Shown in pieces: positions 1 to 9,500 of a stretch of 60,000 nt of DNA; the first letter of the stretch is position 1; each line of letters starts with the position of its first letter. Source of the DNA: Diphasiastrum complanatum (Eukaryota; Streptophyta; Lycopodiopsida; Lycopodiales; Lycopodiaceae); the NCBI GenBank assembly GCA_029204225.1, contig CM055098.1, positions 15,206,533 through 15,266,532 of the forward strand, read 5' to 3'. The notes beneath the pieces are model-generated. The model was given only the letters and a program-made list of their open reading frames with translations, did no database searches and was not told where the DNA came from. The translations under genes were made by a program, and so were the position numbers.

Positions 1-2
1 CA

Positions 3-743
3 GTGGCTGCTCGTTCGCCTGCTGGTACTTCCCCTTCTGTGCAAGCTCGCATGGATAGTGTGGAAAAGACCGTCGCAGAGATGCGAGCAATGATGGTAGC
101 TGGTGGTTATGCGTCTTCCTCGCAGTATGCTCCACCTTATCCGTCTTCTGCTGTTCGTCCTATGTTACCTCCACCCTATCCAGAAGACAAAGATATTAAA
201 CCTACCCGTTTCGCTGGAAACACTCCCCAACGCAATACTGATATCGTAGATCAGTGGTTGCATAAGAGGGAAGAGTATTTTGATTTGAAACGGTCCCCAA
301 CTGATGAGGGTTGGCGGGTCCGCAAAGCTGCTTACCATTTCATTGATTTTGCTGATAGGTGGTGGCGCAAGTTGTTGAAGTCTAACCAGGCTCCATCCAC
401 CTGGCTTGAGTTTAAGCGAGCTTTTAGAGCTCAGTTTATTCCTCCACATGAGCATGTGCGTGCGACGGATGCTTGGCTTTTGCATCGTCAGAGGCAGTAC
501 ATGGTGCAGGAATATGCTGACAGGTATCGTGAGATACTTATCAAGATTCCGGAAGAGATTCTCGAGTGGCTGGTAGTCCACAAGTTCATATTTGGCCTTC
601 GTGAAGAGTTGAGGCCTTCGGTGCTTAATGAAGGGTGCAAGACCTTAGAAGAGGCAGTTGCTATAGCTCTTAACTTTGAAGGTAATGTGCGCACCAAGGC
701 TGAATCTGGAGCGCCAAGCTGGCCTCAGAAGAAGGGTTCGTGA
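3..743 (+). CDS. Gag polyprotein fragment of G1 (retrotransposon gag domain)
   Basis: Gag forms the virus-like particle that packages element RNA. Codons from residue ~80 onward match the retrotransposon gag domain of Ty3/Gypsy elements: WLHKREEYFD, then WWRKLL, FKRAFRAQFIP, EYADRYREIL and FIFGLREELRP, ending in an EEAVAIALNFE helix. The N-terminal ~75 residues are proline/serine-rich and low complexity. The true start may be upstream of the window, so the methionine at position 3 is only the first one available. A TGA at 741-743 ends the frame, but coding-like sequence (KSGQAGQKGF) continues in the same frame behind it, so the stop is probably a nonsense mutation. Likely not functional. Confidence 0.8.
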   Translation: MAARSPAGTSPSVQARMDSVEKTVAEMRAMMVAGGYASSSQYAPPYPSSAVRPMLPPPYPEDKDIKPTRFAGNTPQRNTDIVDQWLHKREEYFDLKRSPTDEGWRVRKAAYHFIDFADRWWRKLLKSNQAPSTWLEFKRAFRAQFIPPHEHVRATDAWLLHRQRQYMVQEYADRYREILIKIPEEILEWLVVHKFIFGLREELRPSVLNEGCKTLEEAVAIALNFEGNVRTKAESGAPSWPQKKGS

Positions 744-1000
744 AAGTCTGGCCAAGCTGGTCAGAAAGGCTTTTCACAGAAGGATCCTATCCAGATGCAG
801 CAGACTTTGAAGCGCAAGGCGGGATCTCCTATGGCTCGTCGTGCTTACGACAAGTCTCTTCTCAGTCCTGAGCAAAAGGAAAAGGCCAAGAAAGACTGAT
901 TATGTTTTTTCTATCTTGGCAAGCATCTTTTCAAAGATTGTCCTCGACGTACGGGCAAGAAGCTCCATACTATGCAACGTCAAGATGAGGGCAAGGATGA
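744..1000 (+). pseudogene. Decayed gag C-terminus and zinc knuckle of G1; protease missing
   Basis: In-frame continuation of gag after the TGA at 741-743 gives a lysine-rich linker. After a further stop near 898 comes [14 protein letters not shown], a CX2CX4HX4C zinc knuckle whose second cysteine has become tyrosine. Only about 30 codons later the sequence is already the leader of the RT domain. The aspartic protease (DSG/DTG motif), expected between the two, is absent, so an internal deletion of a few hundred bases is inferred. Confidence 0.7.
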
Positions 1001-1850
1001 GGAAATTTTGGGTGACTTGTTGCTAAGTGATGATGAGGACACTCGTCGTGTCATGACTATTTCGGTGCGGAAGCTTGTTCCAGAGGCACCAGTTTGTTTC
1101 TTGTCCACCAAAGCGTTGGAGAAGTCCATCCGCTCGCAGTTCAAACATGTGCTAATTAGTTATATGCCAGAGGGATTGCCGCCTAGTCGGAACGTTGATC
1201 ATCGTATTGAGCTTGTTCCATGGGCAAGTCCGGTATGTAGGCCTCCTTATAGGATGAGCCTAAAAGAGGAAGAGGAAGTCAGAAAGATGTTGGAGGAGTA
1301 TCTCAAGTTGGGGTACATCCGTCCAAGTTATTCACCTTTCGCCTCTCTTATTTTACTTGTTAAGAAAAAGGATGGTAGTTTCCGGATGTGTGTAGATTAC
1401 AGGGGATCGAATAAGATCACTGTAAAGCACATGTATCCGATGCCCAAGATTGATGATCTACTGGATGCGTTGCAAGGTGCAACCATTTTCAGTAAGATAG
1501 ATCTCAAAAGTGGATACCATCAAATACGGATTCGAGATGAAGACGTCCAGAAGACGGCCTTCCGAACCCGTTTCGGTCATTATGAATTTTTGGTTATGCC
1601 ATTTGGGTTAACCAATGCCCCAGCCACGTTCATGATGCTCATGAACGATGTCTTGCGAGACTATATGGGCAAGTTTGTCGTCAATTTTATTGACGATATA
1701 TTGGTTTTTAGTAAAGCAGTTGAGGAGCATGAGATTCATCTCAAGGCCGTTTTGGGCAAGGTAGAAGCTTCTGTCTTGTATGCCAATGCTTAGAAGACAG
1801 AGTTGTGTAAGACTCCTGTCGAGTATTTGGGTCACGTAGTGACCGCTGTG
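972..1850 (+). pseudogene. Ty3/Gypsy reverse transcriptase of G1
   Basis: The RT would copy element RNA into cDNA. Conserved blocks appear in order: [64 protein letters not shown] and the catalytic box FIDDIL (usual form FLDD or YVDD; both aspartates kept). The frame ends with TAG at 1791-1793 in the thumb. Homology then continues (PVEYLGHVV) and shifts frame near 1845 before reaching the next block at 1877. The stop and the shift together show a dead gene. Confidence 0.88.
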
Positions 1851-1876
1851 AAGGTATTTCGGTTGATCCAGCCAAG

Positions 1877-3235
1877 GTGCCTGTGGTTAAGAAGTGGCCG
1901 AGGCCTGCGGATATACGCCAATTACAGTCTTTCTTAGGCTTTTGTAAGTTCTACCGATGGTTCGTTAGGAATTATTCCTGGATAGCTGCTCCTTTAACGG
2001 ACCAGTTAAGGAAAAACAACACTGTGGTTCGATGGGATGCTGAAGCTCAGCAACGTTTTGAAAACTTGAAGGAGTCTGTGGCCACGGCTCCAGTTCTCAA
2101 GATTGTGGATACCCAGAAACCTTTTGACCTAGAGACGGATGCAAGTGGCATTGCCGTAGGTGCAGTGTTGAGCCAAGAGGGTAGACCAGTAGCCTTTGAA
2201 AGTAAGAAGTTGACACCAGCTCAACAGAGATATCCTACACACGAGCAAGAGCTGTATGCAATTATACATGCGCTCAAGGTGTGGAGACATTATTTATATG
2301 GCGCCGAGTTTTATGTGTACACTGATCATCATACTTTAAGGTATTTTTGCACTCAGCCAGATTTGAAGGGCCCCCAAGCTCGGTGGGCCGAGCTGATGCA
2401 GGAATTTCATTTGGAAATTCGCTTCCGAAGAGGGAAGGAAAATGTGGTTGCTGATGCACTATCTCGTATACTGCATCAGATGAGCTTTTTAGTGGTTGAC
2501 AGTGGTCTCATGGAGGAGATTAAGAAGGCTCAAGAAAAGGACCTGCATTGTCAGCGTGTGTGGCCTAATGCGCGCAAGGTAGTCGACCAAACGGAAGAGT
2601 CAGTCGAGGTTGTCGCTTCCGTAGAGGCACACACCAGTACATATTTAACATACACCGTGAAGGATGGTATGTTATTGAGAAATGGAAAAGTTTTCGTGCC
2701 AGACGTGAAGGATCTTCGTCGTAAGATACTTCATGAATGCCATGATAGTCCCTGCGCAGGGCACCCTGGTATTGATAAGACCAGTGAGCTTTTGAGAAGG
2801 CATTATTTCTGGCCACGATTGCAGCGGGATGTAAGAGAGTATGTCCAGCGTTGCAGGGCTTGTCAGGTGAAGGCCGAGAGAGTAAGTCCTCCGGGCTTGC
2901 TACATCCACTTGAGATACCTACAGGAAGGTGGGAAAGCATCTCTATGGATTTTATTGTTGGGCTACCCAAGACCCAGAATGGATTCAATTCCGTTATGGT
3001 AGTGGTAGACAGGTTTTCCAAGATGGCTCATTTCATCGCAACGACCAAGAAGGTCACAGCTCCGCAAGTGGCTAAGTTGTTTATTCAGAATATTGTCAGG
3101 TTACATGGTCTTCCGAAGTCCATAGTTTCTGACAGGGATCCCAAGTTTACGGGAAATTTCTGGATTGAGTTGTTCACCAAGTTGGGAACACAGTTGCGGA
3201 TGAGTAGCTCTGAGCATCCTCAGACGGATGGCTAG
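1877..3235 (+). pseudogene. RNase H and integrase of G1
   Basis: The open frame covers the connection and RNase H domain (FLGFCKFYRWFVRNYS, then LETDASGIAVGAVLSQ, HEQELYAIIHALKVWRHYL and YTDHHTLRYF, ending in VADALSRI). It continues with the HHCC zinc-binding region (HECHDSPCAGHPG, RCRACQ) and the integrase core (SMDFIVGLPK, VVVDRFSKMAHF, VSDRDPKFTG). The core is cut by TAG at 3233-3235 exactly where the family has glutamine in DGQTER; TERVNQILEDML follows in frame. The catalytic D, D and following E positions can be traced, but only across the stop. RNase H would degrade the RNA template and integrase would insert the cDNA. Confidence 0.88.
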
Positions 3236-3898
3236 ACAGAACGAGTGAATCAGATCTTGGAAGATATGCTTAGGGCATATGTGAATAGTACGCAAACAGA
3301 CTGGGTAAAGCAGTTATCGCTATTGGAGTTCGCGTACAATGATAAGAGACGTGCGTCCACTTGATTGAGTCCATTTGAGCTCAATTCTGGTTTCAGGCCA
3401 CTGAGTCCTGCAATCATAGGAATTCCGAATAGGGTACCTAGTGCTGTAGAGTTTTTGGCTCAGATGCAACAGAAGCTAGAGTTGGCACGAGATAACTTGT
3501 CCAAAGCTGTAGCTAGGGCAGAGAGCTATGCTCGTGAGAACCGTACCTATCGGGAATTTGAGAATGGAGATTGGGTGTATTTACTAGTCCCTTCGAAGTC
3601 GAAGGTGCTACGCACAGGAAAGTGCGCCAAGTTATCTCCTAGGTATTGTGGACCATGGTTGATTATTAAGAAGGTGAGCCAAGTAGCTTATAAGCTACAA
3701 CTACCTGTTGGATGCAAGGTGCATCCAGTATTCCATGTTAGCAAAGTGAAGAAATGTTTGCATGTGACCAAGAGGGTCACAGGCCTTTGGCGGGGCACGG
3801 GGGTGGTACCCTATGAGTCACTCAGTATTCACAGGTCACAGGGGCTAGGCATGCCAAGTGGACTGATCACCCACAGGTGGATGCCATGTGCCAGTTGA
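3236..3898 (+). pseudogene. Integrase C-terminal part of G1
   Basis: After the internal stop the reading continues with TERVNQILEDML and LLEFAYND, a TGA at 3361-3363, and then SPFELNSGFRPLSP. The integrase C-terminal fold follows: ENGDWVYLLVPSKSKVL, LSPRYCGPWLIIKKVSQVAYKLQLP and HPVFHVSKVKK. No chromodomain follows, unlike the other Gypsy copies here (about 18120-18265 and 56085-56195). From about 3770 the frame reads the shared 3' tail rather than protein, so the apparent end at 3898 is not meaningful. Confidence 0.8.
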
Positions 3899-4000
3899 CG
3901 AGAATAGCAGGTAGAAGGACTCAAGGAGGGGGTGCCTATGGTTGGGAGGTTCATTCTACACACCGGCTTCTAGGTTTCACGAGCTTGGAGAGACTGGCTT

Positions 4001-4789
4001 GTGACAGCAATCAAGTGTTTATTCCTTGGTTATGATGAGGAAAAGAAGGCATATCGCCTTTATAATCTTACCAGTAGGAAGGTGATTATGAGCAGAGATT
4101 CTAACCTAGAAGATCATGAGGAAGATGTATTTTCTCCTACAACCAAAACTCCGGTTATAGATGATGTTCTGGAAGATACAGGTCCATGTGATAAAGCTTC
4201 TACACAAATTGAACCAAGGGTGAGTACACAGGTGGATCTTGGTAAACGTAAGGAAAGGTCAAGAGTATTTGATACCAATTCTCCTTCTATGTTACCTACA
4301 AAGAAATTATCAAGATGGTATTGTGAGACTATACAAGATAGTCAAATGTTGGATGAGGGAGAATCGAGTCAACAAGGTGCTAAGAGAGTGACACGATCAA
4401 GTGGATACTATTGTGAAGCTGGTGAAGAAACGCATTATGCGTTTATGGCTTCAGTATTGGATTTTGAGGATCCTTTATTTTATGAAGATGTTGTTAAGGA
4501 ACAGGTTTGGAAGACTGCTATGGATGAGGAGTACAGTTCTATTATGAAAAACGAGACATGGGATCTTGTTGAACTTCCAGCAGGTAAGAAACCAATTGGT
4601 TGCAAGTGGATTTATAGAACCAAGTTTAAGTCTGATGGTTCTATAGATAAGTATAAAGCCAGATTAGTAGCCAAAGGATATGCTCAAAGGGAAGGAATTG
4701 ACTACAAAGATACTTTCGCACCTGTTGGTAAAATGAATACTTTGAGGAGTGTTTTGGCAATGGCATCTCATTTTGGATGGGATATTTAG
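4001..4789 (+). pseudogene. Copia pol: post-integrase region and first part of RVT_2
   Basis: The first ~40 codons match the tail of Copia integrase (FLGYDEEKKAYRLYN, KVIMSRDSNLEDHEEDVF). About 120 variable linker codons follow, then the RVT_2 start: VWKTAMDEEYSSIMKNETWD, PIGCKWIYRTKFKSDGSI, KARLVAKGYAQREGIDY and TFAPVGKMNTLRSVLAMA. The frame ends with TAG at 4787-4789, immediately before [11 protein letters not shown], where the family has one more residue and no stop. The methionine at 4001 is not a genuine start because the element is 5'-truncated. Confidence 0.88.
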
Positions 4790-4792
4790 CAA

Positions 4793-5295
4793 ATGGATGT
4801 CAAGAGTGCTTTCTTGAATGGTTCCCTTGAAGAGGAGGTTTATTTGGAGCAGCCTCAGGGTTACGAGGTTGAAGGCAAAGAGCACTTTGTTTGCAAGTTA
4901 AAGAAAGCACTATATGGGTTGAAACAAGCGCCTAGAGCATGGTATACTCGCATCAACAATTATCTTTTAAAGCAGAATTTTCATAAAAGCATGTCAGAGT
5001 CAACACTATATATTTTGAAAGATTCAGATGACATAGTCATTATTGTTCTCTATGTAGATGATCTTATTATCACAGGGTCAAATAAGTCACTAATAGAGAA
5101 GATAAAGAACAATCTTTCACAGGAGTTTGATATGAAAGATTTGGAGAAACTTCAGTATTGTTTGGGTATTGAAGTTTGGAGGTCAAAGGAAAATCTTTTC
5201 ATATCACAAGCAAAGTATGCAAGAGAGTTACTCAAGAAGTTTAACATGCTTGATTGTAAGTCCATTTCCTCACCTTATGATATAGGTGTAAAGCT

Positions 5296-5298
<3 letters not shown>
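4793..5298 (+). pseudogene. Copia reverse transcriptase, second part
   Basis: Same frame as the preceding block, separated only by the TAG at 4787-4789. It contains [33 protein letters not shown], the catalytic box [10 protein letters not shown] (both aspartates present) and [20 protein letters not shown]. The reading ends abruptly at [11 protein letters not shown] as it enters the (GA)n tract. The Copia RNase H (NSDYAGD / ESEYMA type motifs) is not found downstream. Confidence 0.88.
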
Positions 5299-5345
<47 letters not shown>

Positions 5346-5350
5346 AGCTT
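5291..5350. repeat. (GA)n microsatellite flanked by a perfect 8-bp inverted repeat
   Basis: An uninterrupted GA tract at 5299-5343 is bordered by AAGCTTAC on the left and GTAAGCTT on the right, which are exact reverse complements. The tract marks the exact end of the Copia homology. It translates as an Arg-Glu run on plus and a Leu-Ser run on minus; these are artefacts. Confidence 0.9.
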
Positions 5351-5702
5351 TATTAACGTCTTTTCCATGCCAAAAGGCGTATAAGACGAACAAGTACATC
5401 AACTAAGTTGGACACAAGACGGTGGATCAGTGCCGTCAAAGCAGAAAAAACAAACAACTAACTAGGAAGAGAGTCATATAGCCAGGATTATATGGTATGT
5501 AGACCATTTACATGTTCAACTGGGCATCTCTTCATTTTTCTATCTCTGATTCTATCTCAGAATTAAACTATAGGCTTTTGATCTACCAGTCTGATAATAC
5601 CATCACGATAGATAAGCCGTTTGCCAGTTGATAGAGTTTCTGGTCTTGCCTTCTTACGTTCTTGAACTTGGATGAAGGTAAGATCTTTGTCCAGGTAGAT
5701 TT

Positions 5703-5704
<2 letters not shown>
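5344..5704. other. Unassigned intronic sequence between two (GA)n tracts
   Basis: About 360 bp with no recognised coding motif on either strand and no LTR ends. A short minus-strand frame (KNVRRQDQKLYQLANGLSIV) has a somewhat coding-like composition, but I cannot assign it to a family. It lies in the PRP19 intron, upstream of the exon at 6520. Confidence 0.4.

Positions 5705-5760
<56 letters not shown>
5705..5760. repeat. (GA)28 microsatellite
   Basis: Uninterrupted 56-bp GA dinucleotide tract, 360 bp from the similar tract at 5299-5343. Both are in the same phase on the plus strand. Confidence 0.95.
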
Positions 5761-5763
<3 letters not shown>

Positions 5764-6182
5764 GTTGCATCTTGTTCAATATTGGACTGCACATCTACCT
5801 GCTATTTATGTGAAATTGATACCGTTATCCCGCTTTACAATGTGATATGGTTTTTATCTTTTACCCCATATTCTTATGCTGGGCTATTCATGAATCATGA
5901 AAACCTTATTTTCCCACTTTTAGAGAGAGTTTGAATCTATGGCATTGGGCAATCTGTGTCAAGTCAAAGCAAAAAAAACTTATTAGACAAACTAGAATTA
6001 GCTTTTACATGAGCTGAAGTAAAGGATGGCTTAAATTACGTATTATTTTAGCTACATTCAGTTGTGCTTTATTAGTTGGAGTTGGTGTAAACAAATGTGT
6101 CTTATTTTAGCTACCATAAATTATTCTTTTTTGGTCAGAGTTTTTTAAGCTGAATTGTTCTGTGGTTTTAAAAATGCTTCTT
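5761..6182. other. Unassigned intronic DNA
   Basis: AT-rich sequence with no coding motif, splice-bounded exon, LTR or repeat that I can recognise. Confidence 0.4.
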
Positions 6183-6262
6183 GGTTTCCAAGGGGAGGCT
6201 CGAACTTGAGACCAAAGAAACTTTGGATGCCAAGCTAACCAATTGAGCCAACCCCGTTGGAT
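6183..6262 (-). repeat. tRNA-like / SINE-head relic (minus strand)
   Basis: Read on the minus strand this stretch has a box-A-like TGGCTCAATTGGTTAGC followed by a box-B-like AGTTCGAGCC at tRNA-like spacing. That is the internal pol III promoter layout of tRNA genes and tRNA-derived SINEs. I could not pair a full acceptor stem, so it is not a functional tRNA. No SINE body or poly(A) end is evident. Confidence 0.5.
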
Positions 6263-6519
6263 GTGGTTTAAAAAATGAAACGACACCTAGCTATATGATT
6301 AAAATAACAGTTTTTGAATGATGATTGTTATCTCTAAAAGCTGCTGATGACATGACATTCTTCATGGTATTGGTGGTTTATGATTTTTGCTCAGTCTTCT
6401 TCTTAACAGCTTAATTTTTTGGGATGACTGTTTACATCGCTACTATTTTTGAGCTGAACATAGTGGATTCTGCTACCATATAAGTAAATCTAAGATGCAC
6501 GTTTTGGGATCAATTGCAG

Positions 6520-6594
6520 ACAGTTCGTATTTGGCAAGGAAACGAGGAGGGTAATTATGACTGTAAGCATGTCTTAAGGGACCATACTGCAGAG
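6520..6594 (+). CDS. PRP19: PRP19 exon a
   Basis: 25 codons starting at [11 protein letters not shown] and ending in LRDHTAE. Preceded by acceptor TTGCAG at 6514-6519 and followed by donor GTCTTA, which is weaker than consensus. Phase 0 on both sides. In the family this segment follows an ADK- block, which is not present between 1 and 6519. Confidence 0.88.
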
Positions 6595-9500
6595 GTCTTA
6601 ACTCATTTCTCTGTCTATATTTTAATGCTTTCAAAGCTCTTCATAGCATGTCAGTAGTTCTTAAATTTTTTACATCTATGGGGCACTTAGCTGATGAGCT
6701 CCATTTTGTGTACGTTGAGGATAACATGCTGCGATAAAGGTTCTATCATAAAAACAAGTCAGACCTGTAATAGAAGACTGTTTTTCTACTGTGAAGCCAT
6801 TGCGTACACAATAGACTTTCTTTGGACTGTTATGCTCAGGTGACAGCGGTGACTTTGCATGCGACACATAATTACTTTGTGTCGGCATCGGCTGATAAGA
6901 CTTGGGCTTTCTATGATATTGCCTCTGGTCTCTGCTTGGCCCAGGTTTTGGTTTTTGACTTATTTGACTGAGAAGCTGTTCATGTTTACTTGAGGGATTT
7001 TGCCAATTTTGCTTCTCAGATGTCCTAATTAGACTTGCTTTGTGGGATGGCTTTGTTTATGAGTTTGGTGACTGAACATCGTGCATTCTTGACAAGAAAG
7101 GTGATATGTTCTGGGCTATGTTTGACCAGAAATTTTGCTTTGTTTGGTCAGGTTAGTGAGTCCACCGTTCAAGATGGATACACATCAGCTGCATTCCACC
7201 CCGATGGCCTCATTTTGGGTACTGGAACAGCTGAATCTCTAGTTCGGATTTGGGATGTGAAATCTCAGGCATGTCTCTATCCTGAACTATAGATGTATCA
7301 ATTCTGAGGTGTACCTTGTTATGAAATATTATTTTCAGGTTGATGATACTTTTAGTTGATGATCAAAGTTTACAAATACAAACTAGTTCTTAATCACACT
7401 AACATGCTTGAGTGCTTGTCATAGGCAAATGTGGCAAAGTTTGAAGGCCACAGTGGACCTGTCACAGACATAAGTTTCTCTGAGAATGGGTACTTTTTAG
7501 CAGTAAGTCTTTGATGCGTCAATTGAGTCCAGAAAGTTGTAACTGTACATTTTAGTAATATGAGATGCTGGGAGTTACTTGCATGTTAGTGGGAAGGATC
7601 AATTGAGATAATCAAGGATTAATGTGAAATTTGTTATGTAAAGATCCTCTCTTTGTAGGTCTGTGTGTTAGGTTTTCCCAATTAGTTTAAGTCTTACACA
7701 ACATTGGATCAGTCTGGTAATGTGATTGTGGGATATGAGACACTAAGATTTAGCTGAGCCTCTAGGAACCAGTTCTAGGAGTTATGGACTAGGGACATCA
7801 AATGTTCCTCGATTATGGTTTAGAAATATTTTTCTGTTGTCTCTTTCCCGTATCAATGTGAATGCAGATGTTTTTCTTTTTCTACCGCTGCCACTGTCTC
7901 TTATCTAAAATGTACGGTCATAACTTAATACCGAAGGACCTATGATTAGTCACAAAATTCATCATTTATTTTGATTTTTGGATCTCTGGTGAGTGGCGAC
8001 AGGAGTTGTAAACTTCAGCCTATCTTTAAGCATCAAGATTTTGATCTTTTTATTACTTTCCCAAATTCAATGGACAGCATTAAGGGGCTCTGGTGTTCAT
8101 GTTGCATGTGGTATGTCGTAATATATCACACTATACAGTGTATATTGTGGCCATTAATTCCAAGATGGTGCACCAAGAATTGGTTCTCATATTCTGTGCA
8201 AACCGTAATCCAGTGTTGACCAACACTATACTTGCCTGCAACGGCAAAGGAGGTTTGCTTGAGAATCCATCAAGGACTGGGAACGCAATTTGGGACTGAA
8301 GAGGGTGAGGAAGTGCAGCTTTCAATCTAACCCCAAGGACCCCAAGGTAAAGTTAGTGGTAGTCCAGCTATTAATGATGGTCAAAATCTTGCTGCACAAG
8401 AGTTCGTGCCTAAGAGGCATAACATTTCCCAAAAAAGTCAGCCATTGATATGGTAGTTTTGAGAAAAATTCTGATTGCGAATGCTATCCCTTTGAATGAT
8501 GTTAAGAACATTTTCTTCTTGGAGATGGTAAATTCACTACTAGAGAGGCTGGTCCAGGTTTCAAGGTCTGCCATTATATGATTTCTAATGGGAAAGACTT
8601 AGAAATTAGAGGAAGTGAAACATCTGTACAAGGAATTGGATGCGGTTAGAGACAGTTCCTGGGAGGTTCGAGCTGATTTTAAAATCTTTTCAGAAGATCA
8701 AATCTACTTCTTGCCAAATGACTAAAAAATTCCCTAAAATATTGTATAATTTTGAAATGTTTTTTGCAGGGAGGAAATGTTCGACTTTTTCGATACATTT
8801 GGATTCAAATCCGTATCGTTTGACATTGATTTGAATATATTTGAATATGTTGGAAGTTCGTTTGAGAGTTGTGGAATAAGTATGGATGGACAATATTTGT
8901 AGATGGCTGGTCTGACATTCCATCTTTATTTTCTTGGGGACATCAGTACATGGGGTCATTTCCTTGAGATCGGTGGATAGTAATGGATCCATAAAAAAGG
9001 TCAATAGAAGATGATAGAGGATGGGGCATTTGCAAATGTGGTCCAAGTTATTATCGACAATGTAGTTAATCATGTTTGTGCAACGAGAAATTTCAGACGA
9101 AGAGTATTCACACATGATGCACATCTATGCGCATCGTACATGCCATTGCTTGGATCTTCTATCGGAGGATATGGGAGTTCAGACTAGAATACATCTGTGT
9201 TGGAGCAAGCTAGAAAGATACTGACAAGAAAACCTGTGGCACTTGCTCCTCTCAGAGAGCACAATGCAAGAGATTTGTTTGTAGGAAATCAAAGTGCCAA
9301 GATCTTTCTAACATTCAATCTCCATATAGAAGAAGAAGAAGAAGAAGAAGAAAAAGAAGAGGAGGGAGGGGTTAGGCGCCCTCAAGGAGAGAGAGTAATA
9401 GCAATGCTTGAAAGGGAATGAATTACAAATGAACAATGAGTACATATAAATAGGCCTTTCAAACTCTAAGTTCTAGAACCTTCCAAACCCACTTTTAATT

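Larger units (their letters stand above)
1..3990 (+). mobile_element. Ty3/Gypsy retrotransposon G1, truncated by the window edge, non-autonomous
   Basis: Reading left to right the plus strand carries gag, a decayed zinc knuckle, reverse transcriptase, RNase H, integrase and a 3' untranslated tail, which is the Ty3/Gypsy order. The 5' LTR and gag start lie outside the window. The protease that should sit between zinc knuckle and RT is missing. Stops interrupt RT (1791-1793) and integrase (3233-3235 and 3361-3363), and the frame shifts near 1845. The last ~230 bp (about 3760-3990) recur in inverted orientation at 15845-16080, which defines a family-specific 3' tail. A purine run near 3922-3932 could be the polypurine tract, but I see no clear LTR. 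The sequence switches to Copia near 3991. The element lies in an intron of the PRP19 gene that follows. Confidence 0.9.
3991..5298 (+). mobile_element. Ty1/Copia fragment, 5'-truncated, ending at a (GA)n tract
   Basis: The fragment begins in the post-integrase region (AIKCLFLGYDEEKKAYRLY, RKVIMSRD), passes through a hydrophilic linker and reaches the Copia reverse transcriptase. It breaks off at a (GA)n microsatellite at the RT end, so RNase H and the 3' LTR are absent. No gag, protease, integrase core or LTR is found. The junction with G1 at about 3990 has no LTR end or target duplication that I can see, so it is a rearrangement rather than a clean insertion. Confidence 0.88.

Noticed and set aside
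165-581. Minus-strand ORF of 138 codons at the left edge
   Set aside because: Antisense shadow of G1 gag.
5662-5934. Arg-Glu-rich and Leu-Ser-rich ORFs around the (GA)n tracts
   Set aside because: Produced by dinucleotide repeats, not by coding sequence.
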